A stretch of DNA of 64,000 bases from an uncultured Bacteroidia bacterium (GTDB lineage: Bacteria; Bacteroidota; Bacteroidia; Bacteroidales; UBA932): positions 83,810 to 147,809 of the forward strand of contig CADBRH010000035.1 of assembly GCA_902797035.1 (NCBI GenBank), in the 5' to 3' direction. The stretch's first letter is position 1, and every line of letters starts with the position of its first letter. Under the pieces are notes generated by a model, which saw nothing but the letters and a program-made list of their open reading frames with translations, was not told the origin of the DNA and made no database searches. The translations under genes and the position numbers were made by a program. Below, piece by piece: positions 7,367 through 15,456 of this stretch.

Positions 7367-8700
7367 GATCGCTCCGCTTTCAGTTTGTTTTCCTCAGACA
7401 TCAGTTCCTCGAACAGATCGAGACGCTCGTCCAGCTTGATGAAATCCTCGTCAGTGTTGAGCATCGACACGCAGACCCTCAATCCTTGCTGCTCGCTCCT
7501 CGTGGCGGTGAGTGTGATGGCGCAAACACCGCAGCGCATAAGGTTGTAGAGCAGCTCGCTACCCTTCATGCCCTTATAGCCGACAGTGTAGAAGAAACCG
7601 TCGCTCACATCCTGGTCAAGATCCTTGGCGTAAACGAGGGAGAACCCGTGCTTGAAGAATATCTCTTTGGACCGATGCGCCCTGCGGGCGTATTCCTTCA
7701 TCTCCGTGACGAAATCATACTTGCCGCTCACTGACGCCTCCATCATCTCCGACATCGCGTTCTGCGCCGACCGGGAACACCCTGACGTGTTCACGTAAAT
7801 GTAAGTCAGCACGAAATTGTCGCCGAAACGAGCCAAGCCATATCTCTCTTTGAGCTCAGGATACTCGCGCTCGTAAAGGTTCTTTGATATGGCCACAAGG
7901 CCTACCCTCTCTCCGGCGTAACTGAATATCTTGGATGCTGAGATCATTATCGCGTAATTATCGGTGTAGCGGGCGACAGTGGGCTGGAAAGGAGGATGGA
8001 AGGGCTTGGAGCGGTCCCGGCGGAAATCCATGCAGAGGTAGGCCATGTCCTCGAGAGCGATCACGTCGTGGCGGGTGCAAGCCTTCCCTATCGACTTGAG
8101 CTCCCCCTCTGTCAAGTTGACCCATGAAGGATTGTTGGGATTGGAGTACACTATCGCGCAGACCTTCCCGTCAGCCATCAACTCATCGAGTTTGGGACCG
8201 AGTTTGTCGCCCCTGTAATCATAGATGTCGAATGTCCTCGCCTCAAGTCCAAGGATCTTCGCCTGGAGGAAATGCGACGGGAAACCGGGGCCGATATAGA
8301 CCACGGCCTTCCTGCCCTCGTGAAGCTGGCTGCACTCCAGAAGAAGATTGAAACAACCCTGCATCGACCCCACGGTCGGGATCACGCAATCGGGGAACAC
8401 GTCTATCCCAACGAAAGCCTTGATGAATGCGGAGGCGTTCCATTTGAACTCGGGAATCCCCCCTGTCGGGGGATAGACCGCGGCGATACCGTAATCCAAG
8501 GCGAGTTTCTGCATATCCACACCGAACTGGGACGCCTTGATCCCGGGAACCCCGAACTCGAGATGGACGAACTTCTCGCCTGAAATCCTCTCGAGTTCCT
8601 GGGTGGCGTTGACACACTGCCTGATCGTGGCGCGTGAAATGTCCTTGATGTCCATCCCATGCAGGACATCGTCAAGGATAACCTTATCGATAATTCTCAT
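7363..8700 (-). CDS. PLP-dependent class I/II aminotransferase
   Basis: A 445-residue fold-type I aminotransferase. Visible motifs are 'YPPTGGIPEFK' near residue 77, the Asn motif 'VYSNPNNPSW' (about 184-193), 'ALEDMAYLCMDF' with the pyridine-contacting Asp, the Schiff-base lysine in 'MISASKIFSYAGERVGLVA' (about 254-272), and a C-terminal substrate Arg in 'QGLRVCVSMLNT'. Length and the 'SMQGCFNLLLECSQL' segment resemble the aromatic or branched-chain class. It starts 4 bases before the iorB stop codon (overlapping) and overlaps the CoA-transferase gene, so all four are one translational unit. The likely job is interconversion of an amino acid and the 2-oxo acid used by IorAB. Substrate not proven. 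Confidence 0.85.
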   Translation of the reverse strand: MRIIDKVILDDVLHGMDIKDISRATIRQCVNATQELERISGEKFVHLEFGVPGIKASQFGVDMQKLALDYGIAAVYPPTGGIPEFKWNASAFIKAFVGIDVFPDCVIPTVGSMQGCFNLLLECSQLHEGRKAVVYIGPGFPSHFLQAKILGLEARTFDIYDYRGDKLGPKLDELMADGKVCAIVYSNPNNPSWVNLTEGELKSIGKACTRHDVIALEDMAYLCMDFRRDRSKPFHPPFQPTVARYTDNYAIMISASKIFSYAGERVGLVAISKNLYEREYPELKERYGLARFGDNFVLTYIYVNTSGCSRSAQNAMSEMMEASVSGKYDFVTEMKEYARRAHRSKEIFFKHGFSLVYAKDLDQDVSDGFFYTVGYKGMKGSELLYNLMRCGVCAITLTATRSEQQGLRVCVSMLNTDEDFIKLDERLDLFEELMSEENKLKAERS

Positions 8701-9290
8701 TTCCTCAAGGTTTTAAATTCCATGAGACCCGCGTCGAAGGCGGCTATGTTTGAGGTGACGACCGCCTCTCCCTTGCGGGCGAACACCTCGGATATCCCCT
8801 CGCGAAGCTCGTCGGGGCCAAGTATCCCGAGCACACCGGCGGCCGCGCCGAGAAGGACCATGTTGGCCCCGCGGGGTGCCGCCGCGGAACGGGCCACGGC
8901 GTCGCAGTCGATGGTCATAACGTTCGGAACCGACTGAAGATCAGCCATAACCTCCTCAATAGGAGGATAATCGGGGATATTCACGAAAGGGTTAGAGCTG
9001 GTGACGATCCAACCGTCCTTCGAGAGCCAGGGAAGGTAGCGGAGCGCCTCCATCGGCTCAAGGGAAAGGATCAGGTCACACTCCCCTTTCGGGATGAGGT
9101 CACTGAATATGTCGCCGGTAGAGAGACGGAGATGACTCTGGACGTCACCTCCCCTCTGGCTCATCCCATGAACCTCCGCCTGCTTCAGGGAAAGGTCTTC
9201 CCTTAAGGCAGCCCGGCCTATCACAGTGGCGATCGAGAGAATACCTTGTCCTCCGACGCCGGAGAGTATGATGTCTTTTTTCATATTCAA
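8697..9290 (-). CDS. iorB: indolepyruvate:ferredoxin oxidoreductase, beta subunit
   Basis: A 197-residue protein, the normal size of the gamma-type (POR_gamma) subunit of 2-oxoacid:ferredoxin oxidoreductases. Residues 5-30 ('DIILSGVGGQGILSIATVIGRAALREDLSLKQAEVHGMSQRGGDVQSHLR') are the hallmark: GVGGQG and HGMSQRGG. It overlaps iorA by 4 bases and the aminotransferase gene by 4. With IorA it converts aryl pyruvates (indolepyruvate, phenylpyruvate, hydroxyphenylpyruvate) plus CoA into aryl-acetyl-CoA and CO2, reversibly, with ferredoxin as electron partner. The gene name follows family recognition; branched-chain 2-oxo acids are an alternative substrate class. Confidence 0.9.
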   Translation of the reverse strand: MNMKKDIILSGVGGQGILSIATVIGRAALREDLSLKQAEVHGMSQRGGDVQSHLRLSTGDIFSDLIPKGECDLILSLEPMEALRYLPWLSKDGWIVTSSNPFVNIPDYPPIEEVMADLQSVPNVMTIDCDAVARSAAAPRGANMVLLGAAAGVLGILGPDELREGISEVFARKGEAVVTSNIAAFDAGLMEFKTLRK

Positions 9291-10912
9291 GATTTATTCT
9301 TCAAAACGGCGTGACGCTTCGCGGTCTGAATACATTCACGGCGGCAGATGACCACCGACACGCCATGGTGGTTGATCTCCTCCTCGATTACTCTCTCCAT
9401 CTCGGGATAATTCTTAGGAAGAGGGATAATAGTCCTAATGTGGGACGGATCCACGCCCAATGCCTCGCATATAGCCTCCAATTTACCTGTCCCGGCCGAA
9501 TCCTGGCCACCGGTCATTCCCGTTGTGAGATTATCTGAGATACAAAGGGTTATGTCAGCGCCAAAGTTGACGGCGTCCAACAGACCTGTCATTCCGCTGT
9601 GGGTGAAGGTTGAGTCGCCGATCACGCCGACCGAGGGCCAGACACCGGAATTCGCGGCACCGATGGCCATGGTGAGGGAGGCGCCCATCTCGACGCAGGA
9701 ATGGATCGCGTGGAAAGGCGGCATGTAGCCAAGAGTATAGCAGCCTATATCGCCGAACACCCTGGAGCCCTCATACTTACGGAGGACGTTGTTCAAGGCG
9801 GTGTAAAAGTCCCTGTGTCCGCAGCCCTGGCAGAGAGCCGGAGGACGTGGTACAGTGGTCTTGGCGACCTGATAAACCTCCGCGGTACCGAGCCCGAGCG
9901 CCGCTCTCACAAGGTCCGGATTCAGTTCCCCGGTTCGTGGCAGTGTGCCGTCCAAGCGTCCCTTCACCTTTATTAAACCGTTGCCTTCGGCATCATCGTA
10001 AAGCAGGCCTCGCAGTTTCTCCTCGACAAGGGGCTGGCCTTCCTCGATAACGAGAACCGTCTTACAAGTCACGGCCATCTCCCGCAGGAGAGAAATGGGG
10101 AAAGGATACCTTGTCACTTTCAGGACCGGATAAGGGCAACCATCCGGGAAATTCTCCATCAGATAATTGTAAGCGATGCCGCATGTCACGATACCGAGGC
10201 TGTGATCCGGCCCGTCAGTGAGATTATTCCTTGGAGACATCTCGCTGTCTTCACGGAATTTAGCCTGATCCTCAGCGAGTTGTTTGACTTTTGCCTTGGA
10301 TATTCCAGGAAGTGTCACCCAGAAACGCTCAATGTCCTTCGGTGGGAAGCGCATCGGGTTCTCCGCCCGGACGGGGCCCTCTGTGACCAAAGCGCGGGAA
10401 TGGGCCATCCTCGTGGTCAATCTCATCAGGACCGGGATATGGTTCTTTTCGGAATAATCGAAGGCCTCCCCTGCCATCTCATAGGCTTCCTGCTGGCTGG
10501 ATGGCTCGAAACAGGGCATCATGGCGAAATCGGCGTAGAAACGGGAGTCCTGCTCGTTCTGGGAGGAATGCTGGGAGGGATCGTCGCACGCGGCGACAAC
10601 GAGACCTCCGTTCGCGCCAGTCACCGCCGAATTCACAAAGGGGTCGGCGCAGACATTCATTCCCACATGCTTCATGCAGACGAGGGCCCTTTTGCCAGCG
10701 TAGGAGACACCTAGGGCGGCCTCCATGGCGGTTTTCTCATTCGCGCACCATTGACTATGGATTCCCCTCTCCTTGGTCAGGGGATGTGACTGGATGTATT
10801 CGGTGATCTCTGTGGAAGGTGTTCCCGGATAGGCGTAGACACCGGACAAACCGGCGTGCAAAGCGCCCAACGCGAGGGCCTCGTCGCCCAGAAGGAGCTT
10901 CTTTTCTGACAT
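9287..10912 (-). CDS. iorA: indolepyruvate:ferredoxin oxidoreductase, alpha subunit, without ferredoxin domain
   Basis: A 541-residue thiamine diphosphate enzyme. The N-terminal pyrimidine-binding domain has 'LALGALHAGLSGVYAYPGTPSTEITEYI' and 'EKTAMEAALGVSYAGKRALVCMKHVGMNV' (about residues 11-85). The C-terminal pyrophosphate-binding domain has 'CQGCGHRDFYTALNN', 'FGDIGCYTLGYMPPFHAI' and 'GVIGDSTFTHSGMTGLLDAVNFGADITLCISDN', which binds the Mg-diphosphate. The protein stops soon after 'VSVVICRRECI', where archaeal IorA continues with two 4Fe-4S ferredoxin motifs; no CxxCxxC cluster motif exists here. The electron path must therefore differ or use a separate ferredoxin. It is the first gene of the operon. 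A short inverted repeat lies in its leader (10931-10964). Confidence 0.9.
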   Translation of the reverse strand: MSEKKLLLGDEALALGALHAGLSGVYAYPGTPSTEITEYIQSHPLTKERGIHSQWCANEKTAMEAALGVSYAGKRALVCMKHVGMNVCADPFVNSAVTGANGGLVVAACDDPSQHSSQNEQDSRFYADFAMMPCFEPSSQQEAYEMAGEAFDYSEKNHIPVLMRLTTRMAHSRALVTEGPVRAENPMRFPPKDIERFWVTLPGISKAKVKQLAEDQAKFREDSEMSPRNNLTDGPDHSLGIVTCGIAYNYLMENFPDGCPYPVLKVTRYPFPISLLREMAVTCKTVLVIEEGQPLVEEKLRGLLYDDAEGNGLIKVKGRLDGTLPRTGELNPDLVRAALGLGTAEVYQVAKTTVPRPPALCQGCGHRDFYTALNNVLRKYEGSRVFGDIGCYTLGYMPPFHAIHSCVEMGASLTMAIGAANSGVWPSVGVIGDSTFTHSGMTGLLDAVNFGADITLCISDNLTTGMTGGQDSAGTGKLEAICEALGVDPSHIRTIIPLPKNYPEMERVIEEEINHHGVSVVICRRECIQTAKRHAVLKNKS

Positions 10913-10930
10913 CGTTAATAGTTTTCGTGA

Positions 10931-10964
10931 TATTCCGGTCTTAAGTTACAAAATATCCGGAATA
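10931..10964. promoter_or_regulatory. inverted repeat upstream of iorA
   Basis: TATTCCGG (10931-10938) and CCGGAATA (10957-10964) form an 8-base perfect inverted repeat with an 18-base loop, 19 bases upstream of the iorA start. On the minus strand a near-match to the -7 box (ATATTTTG, around 10949-10956) lies in the loop. It could be an operator or a leader hairpin. The CpsB-like gene ends just upstream at 11005, so a terminator role is possible, though there is no strong U-tract. Confidence 0.35.
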
Positions 10965-11004
10965 ACCCAAAAAAATCTTTCACTTTTGAAGGGATCTCGC
11001 GGTA

Positions 11005-11706
11005 TCAGAAAGACTTGAAAACGGGAAATGTTTTAGGTGAGATGGAATGTGTGAGCGATGTCTGAAGCATTCTGGCCGAGTGGATGTCGGTGCCGGCGAA
11101 GTCATAATAACCTGACTTCAATAACGCCTCGGCCACTTTCCTGACGGAAGGGCCATAATAGCCCGCTAGAGAGAAAACGTTGAGCTGGAAAAGGATGTTC
11201 ATCCCTTTCAAGCGGTCATAATCCCTTGAAGTCATATAGACATACCTCTCCGGATGAGCCAGGACAGGATAGTAACCGTTGGACTTCACTTTCTCAAGAA
11301 TATCATGGAACCCGTACGGCGGAGTAAAGTAGGAAGTCTCGACAAGAAGATGGTCCCCATTTGGCCCCATGGTAAGGAAGTCATTATCCTCCAATCGTTT
11401 CTCGAACAGGTTGTCTATCATGTTCTCAGCTCCGAGACGCAATTCGACACTACCCTTGTAAAACGACCGGAAGCGTTCGAAACGCGTCTTAAGGTCAGCG
11501 GTGGTGTTAGGGAAATCCTCCATGATGTGGGGGGTGAGCCAAACTCTCCTGACACCAAGCTCCTCATAACGGGCGAGGATCTCCAAGGACTCCTCTGTCT
11601 CTTGAACACCATCGTCAACACCCGGAAGGATATGCGAGTGGCAGTCGGTGAAACCATCAAAAAGACCGGAGGATAACAACGATTTTGAACGCGAGAAAAG
11701 ACCCAT
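11005..11706 (-). CDS. CpsB/YwqE-type PHP-domain phosphatase
   Basis: A 233-residue metal-dependent tyrosine-protein phosphatase of the PHP superfamily. Metal-binding motifs are 'DCHSHILPGVDDG' (about residues 21-33), 'LGAENMID' (Glu), 'VLAHPERY' (His) and 'AGTDIHSAR' (Asp and His), in the family order. Homologues regulate tyrosine-autokinase-driven polysaccharide export. No capsule gene lies nearby, so that role is inferred. The start is one base after the stop codon of gltS, so the two are probably co-transcribed. The N-terminal 'MGLFSRSKS' is short and there is no signal peptide, consistent with a cytoplasmic enzyme. Confidence 0.88.
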   Translation of the reverse strand: MGLFSRSKSLLSSGLFDGFTDCHSHILPGVDDGVQETEESLEILARYEELGVRRVWLTPHIMEDFPNTTADLKTRFERFRSFYKGSVELRLGAENMIDNLFEKRLEDNDFLTMGPNGDHLLVETSYFTPPYGFHDILEKVKSNGYYPVLAHPERYVYMTSRDYDRLKGMNILFQLNVFSLAGYYGPSVRKVAEALLKSGYYDFAGTDIHSARMLQTSLTHSISPKTFPVFKSF

Positions 11707-11707
11707 C

Positions 11708-12943
11708 TTATCTGATAATATTCAAGAAAACAGTGATGACGCCTGTGTTTATTATGTCCACGAACATGGCGCCGACAACTGGGACGATTATGAACGGGTT
11801 GACAGCGAAACGGTATTTCAGGCAGACGGCGGACATATTAGCCATCGCGTTTGGAGTGGCGCCCAAACCGAAGCCGCAGACGCCGCTCACAAGGACAGCC
11901 GCGTCATAATCCTTGCCGAGCGCGCGGAAAGCGACGAGATACGAGAACAGCGCCATGAACAGTACCTGGGCGAGCAGGATGACAAGCAACGGCACGGCCA
12001 GTCCCGCGAGCTCCCATAGTTTGAGTGTGGCCATGGCCACCCCAAGGAACACCGAGAGGCAGATATCCCCAAGAGAGATGATTTTATCTATTCTCAACGC
12101 CTCGCCGCCGTCGGAGAAAACCTCGACGATATTCCTGATCAGGCAAGCCGTGATAAGGGCTCCGAAATATGTCGGGAAGGTGATTCCAGTAAGGGCAAGA
12201 GCTTTGCTGAGGCACATCCCGCCGGCCATCGCTATAATCAAAAGATACACGGCCCTGGTGTAGTCCCTGAACGATTTCTCACCTGACTGGGGACGCTCGC
12301 GCTTAGACTCTGGTGAGGCCTCGCTTCCCTCGAGCGCCGCGGCGACATCATCAGACCCCGACTCCTCGGCGAGACCGCGTCTTCGTATCAAACGCTCGGC
12401 GAGCGGACCTCCTATCATCGATCCGGCGATAAGACCGAATGTGGCACAAGCCATTGTTATCGATGACGCCCCTTGGAGCCCAAGACTCTCAAGAACGGGG
12501 GCGAAACCTCCCGAGGTGCCATGTCCCCCGCACATCGGTATGGATCCGGCGGCCATCCCGAGCAAAGGGTCAAGTCCCATAAGTCTGGCCGCCCCGACGG
12601 AAATGAAGTTCTGGCAAACAATCAGCGCGCCGACGAGAACAACCATCATCATCAGTGGCTTTCCGCCGCTTTTCAACGCCTTCATGTTGGACTGGAAGCC
12701 GACCGATGTGAAAAAAACCATCATGCAGATGTCCTTGATGGTACCGTCGAAAGAGAACTCCACTCCGGCCAGATAATAAGACGCCATGGTCAGGATGGAG
12801 ACCAACAGCCCACCCGATACAGGAGCGGGTATGCAGAACCTCTTCAGGAAAGGAATCTTCCTTGTGAGAAACATCCCCAGCGCGAGGGCGGCGACACCTA
12901 TCCCGGCGGTCTGGTACATGTCTAAAGAGATCGAGTGGAGCAT
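11708..12943 (-). CDS. gltS: sodium/glutamate symporter
   Basis: A 411-residue polytopic membrane protein of the ESS (GltS) family, importing glutamate with Na+. It shows the two inverted repeats: 'LALGMFLTRKIPFLKRFCIPAPVSGGLL' at residues 20-47 and, in the second half, 'YFGALITACLIRN'. The conserved 'GSIPMCGGHGTSGGFAPVLESLGL' loop (about 134-157) corresponds to the GGHGT substrate-binding region, and 'GVCGFGLGATPNAMANMSAVC' (about 350-370) is its second-half counterpart. A charged cytoplasmic linker ('RRRGLAEESGSDD..') divides the halves. It is upstream of and nearly abutting the PHP phosphatase gene, and divergent from the DUF1846 gene. Confidence 0.93.
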   Translation of the reverse strand: MLHSISLDMYQTAGIGVAALALGMFLTRKIPFLKRFCIPAPVSGGLLVSILTMASYYLAGVEFSFDGTIKDICMMVFFTSVGFQSNMKALKSGGKPLMMMVVLVGALIVCQNFISVGAARLMGLDPLLGMAAGSIPMCGGHGTSGGFAPVLESLGLQGASSITMACATFGLIAGSMIGGPLAERLIRRRGLAEESGSDDVAAALEGSEASPESKRERPQSGEKSFRDYTRAVYLLIIAMAGGMCLSKALALTGITFPTYFGALITACLIRNIVEVFSDGGEALRIDKIISLGDICLSVFLGVAMATLKLWELAGLAVPLLVILLAQVLFMALFSYLVAFRALGKDYDAAVLVSGVCGFGLGATPNAMANMSAVCLKYRFAVNPFIIVPVVGAMFVDIINTGVITVFLNIIR

Positions 12944-12982
12944 CTTACTCTGTTTTGAAGCGTGAATATCGGAAAAAAATTT

Positions 12983-12990
12983 TAAATTTG
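12983..12990 (+). promoter_or_regulatory. Bacteroidetes -7 box for the DUF1846 gene
   Basis: TAAATTTG matches TAnnTTTG exactly, 26 bases before the ATG at 13017. A TTTTG at 12953-12957 lies 25 bases upstream, longer than the usual 19-21, so the -33 element is uncertain. Confidence 0.45.
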
Positions 12991-13016
12991 TAACCCGTAT
13001 TCAAATCAAGTCTCTT

Positions 13017-14510
13017 ATGAAATACGGGTTCGACAACGGGAAATACATCAAAATCCAGTCTGAACGCATCAAGGAGCGCATAGCCGCGTTCGGTGACAAG
13101 CTGTACATGGAGTTCGGCGGCAAGCTTTTCGACGACTACCACGCCAGCCGCGTCCTCCCCGGTTTCGAGCCGGACAGCAAGCTCAAGATGCTCATGCGGA
13201 TGAAAGACGACGCTGAGATCATCATTGTGATCAGCGCCCTCGACATCGAGAAAAACAAGGTTCGGAGCGATCTCGGGATAACCTACGACATGGATGTGCT
13301 GCGCCTACGGGACGAGTTCATGGACCGTGGCCTGAGCGTGAACAGCGTTGTCATAACCCATTTCAACGGCCAGTCAAGCGCCGAGGCCTACCGCAAGAGG
13401 CTGGAGAATATGGGGATCACCGTTTACTATCATCACACGATCGAGGGTTATCCCAACAATGTCGCCCTTATCGACTCCGACGAGGGCTTCGGGAAAAACG
13501 ATTATGTCGTTACGAGCAAGCCTCTTATCGTCGTCACCGCGCCGGGGCCGGGCAGCGGGAAGATGGCCGTCTGCCTGAGCCAGCTTTATCAGGAGAACAA
13601 GCGGGGCGTCAAAGCCGGCTACGCCAAATTCGAGACCTTCCCGATCTGGAATCTCCCACTCACCCACCCTGTCAACCTGGCCTATGAGGCCGCCACCGCC
13701 GATTTGGAGGATGTCAACATGATCGATCCCTTCCACCTCGACGCGTACGGCGAGACAGCCGTCAACTACAACCGGGACGTGGAGATTTTCCCTGTGATGA
13801 ACGCCCTGTTCGACGACATCTATGGATACTCCCCGTACAAGTCCCCGACTGACATGGGTGTCAATATGGTAGGGAACTGTATCAGCGACGACGAGGTCTG
13901 CCGGGAGGCCTCCCTTCAGGAGATCATAAGACGCTACTATAAGGCGCTTTGCGATTTCGCCGACGGGAAAGCTACCGAAAGCGAGGTGAGCAAGCTCGCC
14001 TTGCTGATGAAGAAAGCGAAAATCACCACGGCGTACCGTAAAACCACGGTCGCGGCCAAGGAGAGGCTGGAGGACGACGGTGTAGCCACCGCCGCCATCG
14101 AGTTGAGCGACGGCACCATTCTGACCGCAGCCACGAGTCCGCTGCTCGGGCCCAGCGCGGCGCTGTTGCTGAACGCCCTGAAGCATCTGGCCGGGATCGC
14201 GCACAACGTGAAACTGATCCCCCAGACCATGATCGAGCCCATCCAAAAGACAAAGGTGACCTATCTGCACGGACGTAATCCCAGATTGCACACGGACGAG
14301 GTCCTCGTGGCGATCTCCATGATGAGCCTTATCGACGAGAACTGCAAGATGGCCCTCGACCAGTTACCCAAACTTTTCGGGGCTCAGGTCCACTCCACCG
14401 TGATCCTGAGCGAGGTTGACCGCAAGACATTCAACAAGTTAGGCATAGGTTTGACCTGTGATCCTGTAAGAAGAAGAGTATCCATCAAACAACAAGAATA
14501 TGAAGAATAG
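13017..14510 (+). CDS. DUF1846 domain protein
   Basis: A 497-residue cytoplasmic protein that matches the DUF1846 family along its full length ('FDNGKYIKIQSERIKERI' at the start, then 'GGKLFDDYHASRVLPGFEPDSKL', 'EIIIVISALDIEKNKVRSDLGITYD'). Residues 175-190 contain a glycine-rich phosphate-loop-like segment, 'TAPGPGSGKMAVCLSQLY', resembling a Walker A loop. The family has a solved structural-genomics fold related to nucleotide-binding enzymes, but no reaction is established. The last 11 bases overlap the start of a sugar isomerase-like lipoprotein gene, so translation is probably coupled and the two may share a pathway. Gene length and flanks look intact. Confidence 0.88.
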   Translation: MKYGFDNGKYIKIQSERIKERIAAFGDKLYMEFGGKLFDDYHASRVLPGFEPDSKLKMLMRMKDDAEIIIVISALDIEKNKVRSDLGITYDMDVLRLRDEFMDRGLSVNSVVITHFNGQSSAEAYRKRLENMGITVYYHHTIEGYPNNVALIDSDEGFGKNDYVVTSKPLIVVTAPGPGSGKMAVCLSQLYQENKRGVKAGYAKFETFPIWNLPLTHPVNLAYEAATADLEDVNMIDPFHLDAYGETAVNYNRDVEIFPVMNALFDDIYGYSPYKSPTDMGVNMVGNCISDDEVCREASLQEIIRRYYKALCDFADGKATESEVSKLALLMKKAKITTAYRKTTVAAKERLEDDGVATAAIELSDGTILTAATSPLLGPSAALLLNALKHLAGIAHNVKLIPQTMIEPIQKTKVTYLHGRNPRLHTDEVLVAISMMSLIDENCKMALDQLPKLFGAQVHSTVILSEVDRKTFNKLGIGLTCDPVRRRVSIKQQEYEE

Positions 14511-15441
14511 AATCATGAGAATCGCGGCCGTGGCTCTGGCCGCCCTCCTTCTGGCCGGATGTACCGGCGGTAAGGCCCCCAAGACCGTCTTCCCTAAGAA
14601 GCTCCCTGTCGGAGTACAGCTCTACAGCGTCCGCACCGACCTTGAGGCCGATTTCTACGGCACACTCAAAAAGGTCAGCGAGATGGGTTACACAGGAGTG
14701 GAGTTCTACGGCGAGTATTATGGCAACTCAGTGACCCAGGTCAAGCGCTGGTGCGTGGAACTTGGACTTATCCCCTTCTCGAACCATGTCCCTTTCCAGC
14801 AGATGATCGACGATGTCGATAAGGTGATCGAGGAAAACACCATCCTTGGGGTCCAGTACATCGTGTTCCCCTACATGGATGAGGCCAGCCGTCCCGGGAT
14901 CGATCCGGAACAGTTTAAAGAGACTGTGGCTAAAATCGGCGAGGTCGGCGCCAAAGTACGCGAGGCCGGTTTCCAGCTTCTTTACCACAATCACGACTTC
15001 GAGTTCGTGACCCTCCCTGACGGGACTCTCGCTTACGACTATATCTTCTCGTCAAACGCCCGTGAGAACCTGCAGAACGAGCTTGACGTCTGCTGGTGCG
15101 ACTACGCCGGCCAGGATGTGATCGAGACACTGCGCAGGTACGGGAACGGCGGCACCCCTGTTGTACACGCCAAGGACTACAAGCTTGAGGGCCACCTCAG
15201 CTCCGCGCCTTACGCCCTGATCGGTGTCAATACCGACAACTCGATGAAGGATGAGGGTGGCTGGTTCGAGTACAGGCCTCTCGGCTGCGGCCAGCTTGAC
15301 ATGGAAAAGATCCTTCTTACCGCCATGGAGACCGGCGCCCGCTGGATCTGCGTCGAGCAGGATGAGCCCAGCATGGGCTTGAGCCGTCTGGAAGGCATCC
15401 AGAAGAGCATCGAGTATCTTAAGGGACTTGACCTTATCTAG
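14500..15441 (+). CDS. TIM-barrel sugar phosphate isomerase/epimerase-like lipoprotein
   Basis: A 313-residue protein with a lipoprotein signal ('MKNRIMRIAAVALAALLLAGC', lipobox LAGC) and a xylose-isomerase-like (AP endonuclease family 2) barrel. Family landmarks are 'PVGVQLYSVRTDLEADFYGTLKKVSEMGYTGVEFYG' at the start of the barrel, 'YHNHDFEF' (about residues 163-170) with a metal-binding His, 'ELDVCWC' (Asp) and 'VHAKDYK' (His). The closing 'WICVEQDEP' provides the final Glu. In Bacteroidetes such exported barrels are often annotated as sugar phosphate isomerase/epimerase; the natural substrate is unknown. It overlaps the DUF1846 gene and is followed by convergent genes. Confidence 0.85.
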   Translation: MKNRIMRIAAVALAALLLAGCTGGKAPKTVFPKKLPVGVQLYSVRTDLEADFYGTLKKVSEMGYTGVEFYGEYYGNSVTQVKRWCVELGLIPFSNHVPFQQMIDDVDKVIEENTILGVQYIVFPYMDEASRPGIDPEQFKETVAKIGEVGAKVREAGFQLLYHNHDFEFVTLPDGTLAYDYIFSSNARENLQNELDVCWCDYAGQDVIETLRRYGNGGTPVVHAKDYKLEGHLSSAPYALIGVNTDNSMKDEGGWFEYRPLGCGQLDMEKILLTAMETGARWICVEQDEPSMGLSRLEGIQKSIEYLKGLDLI

Positions 15442-15456
15442 CGACTGCCGGGACGC

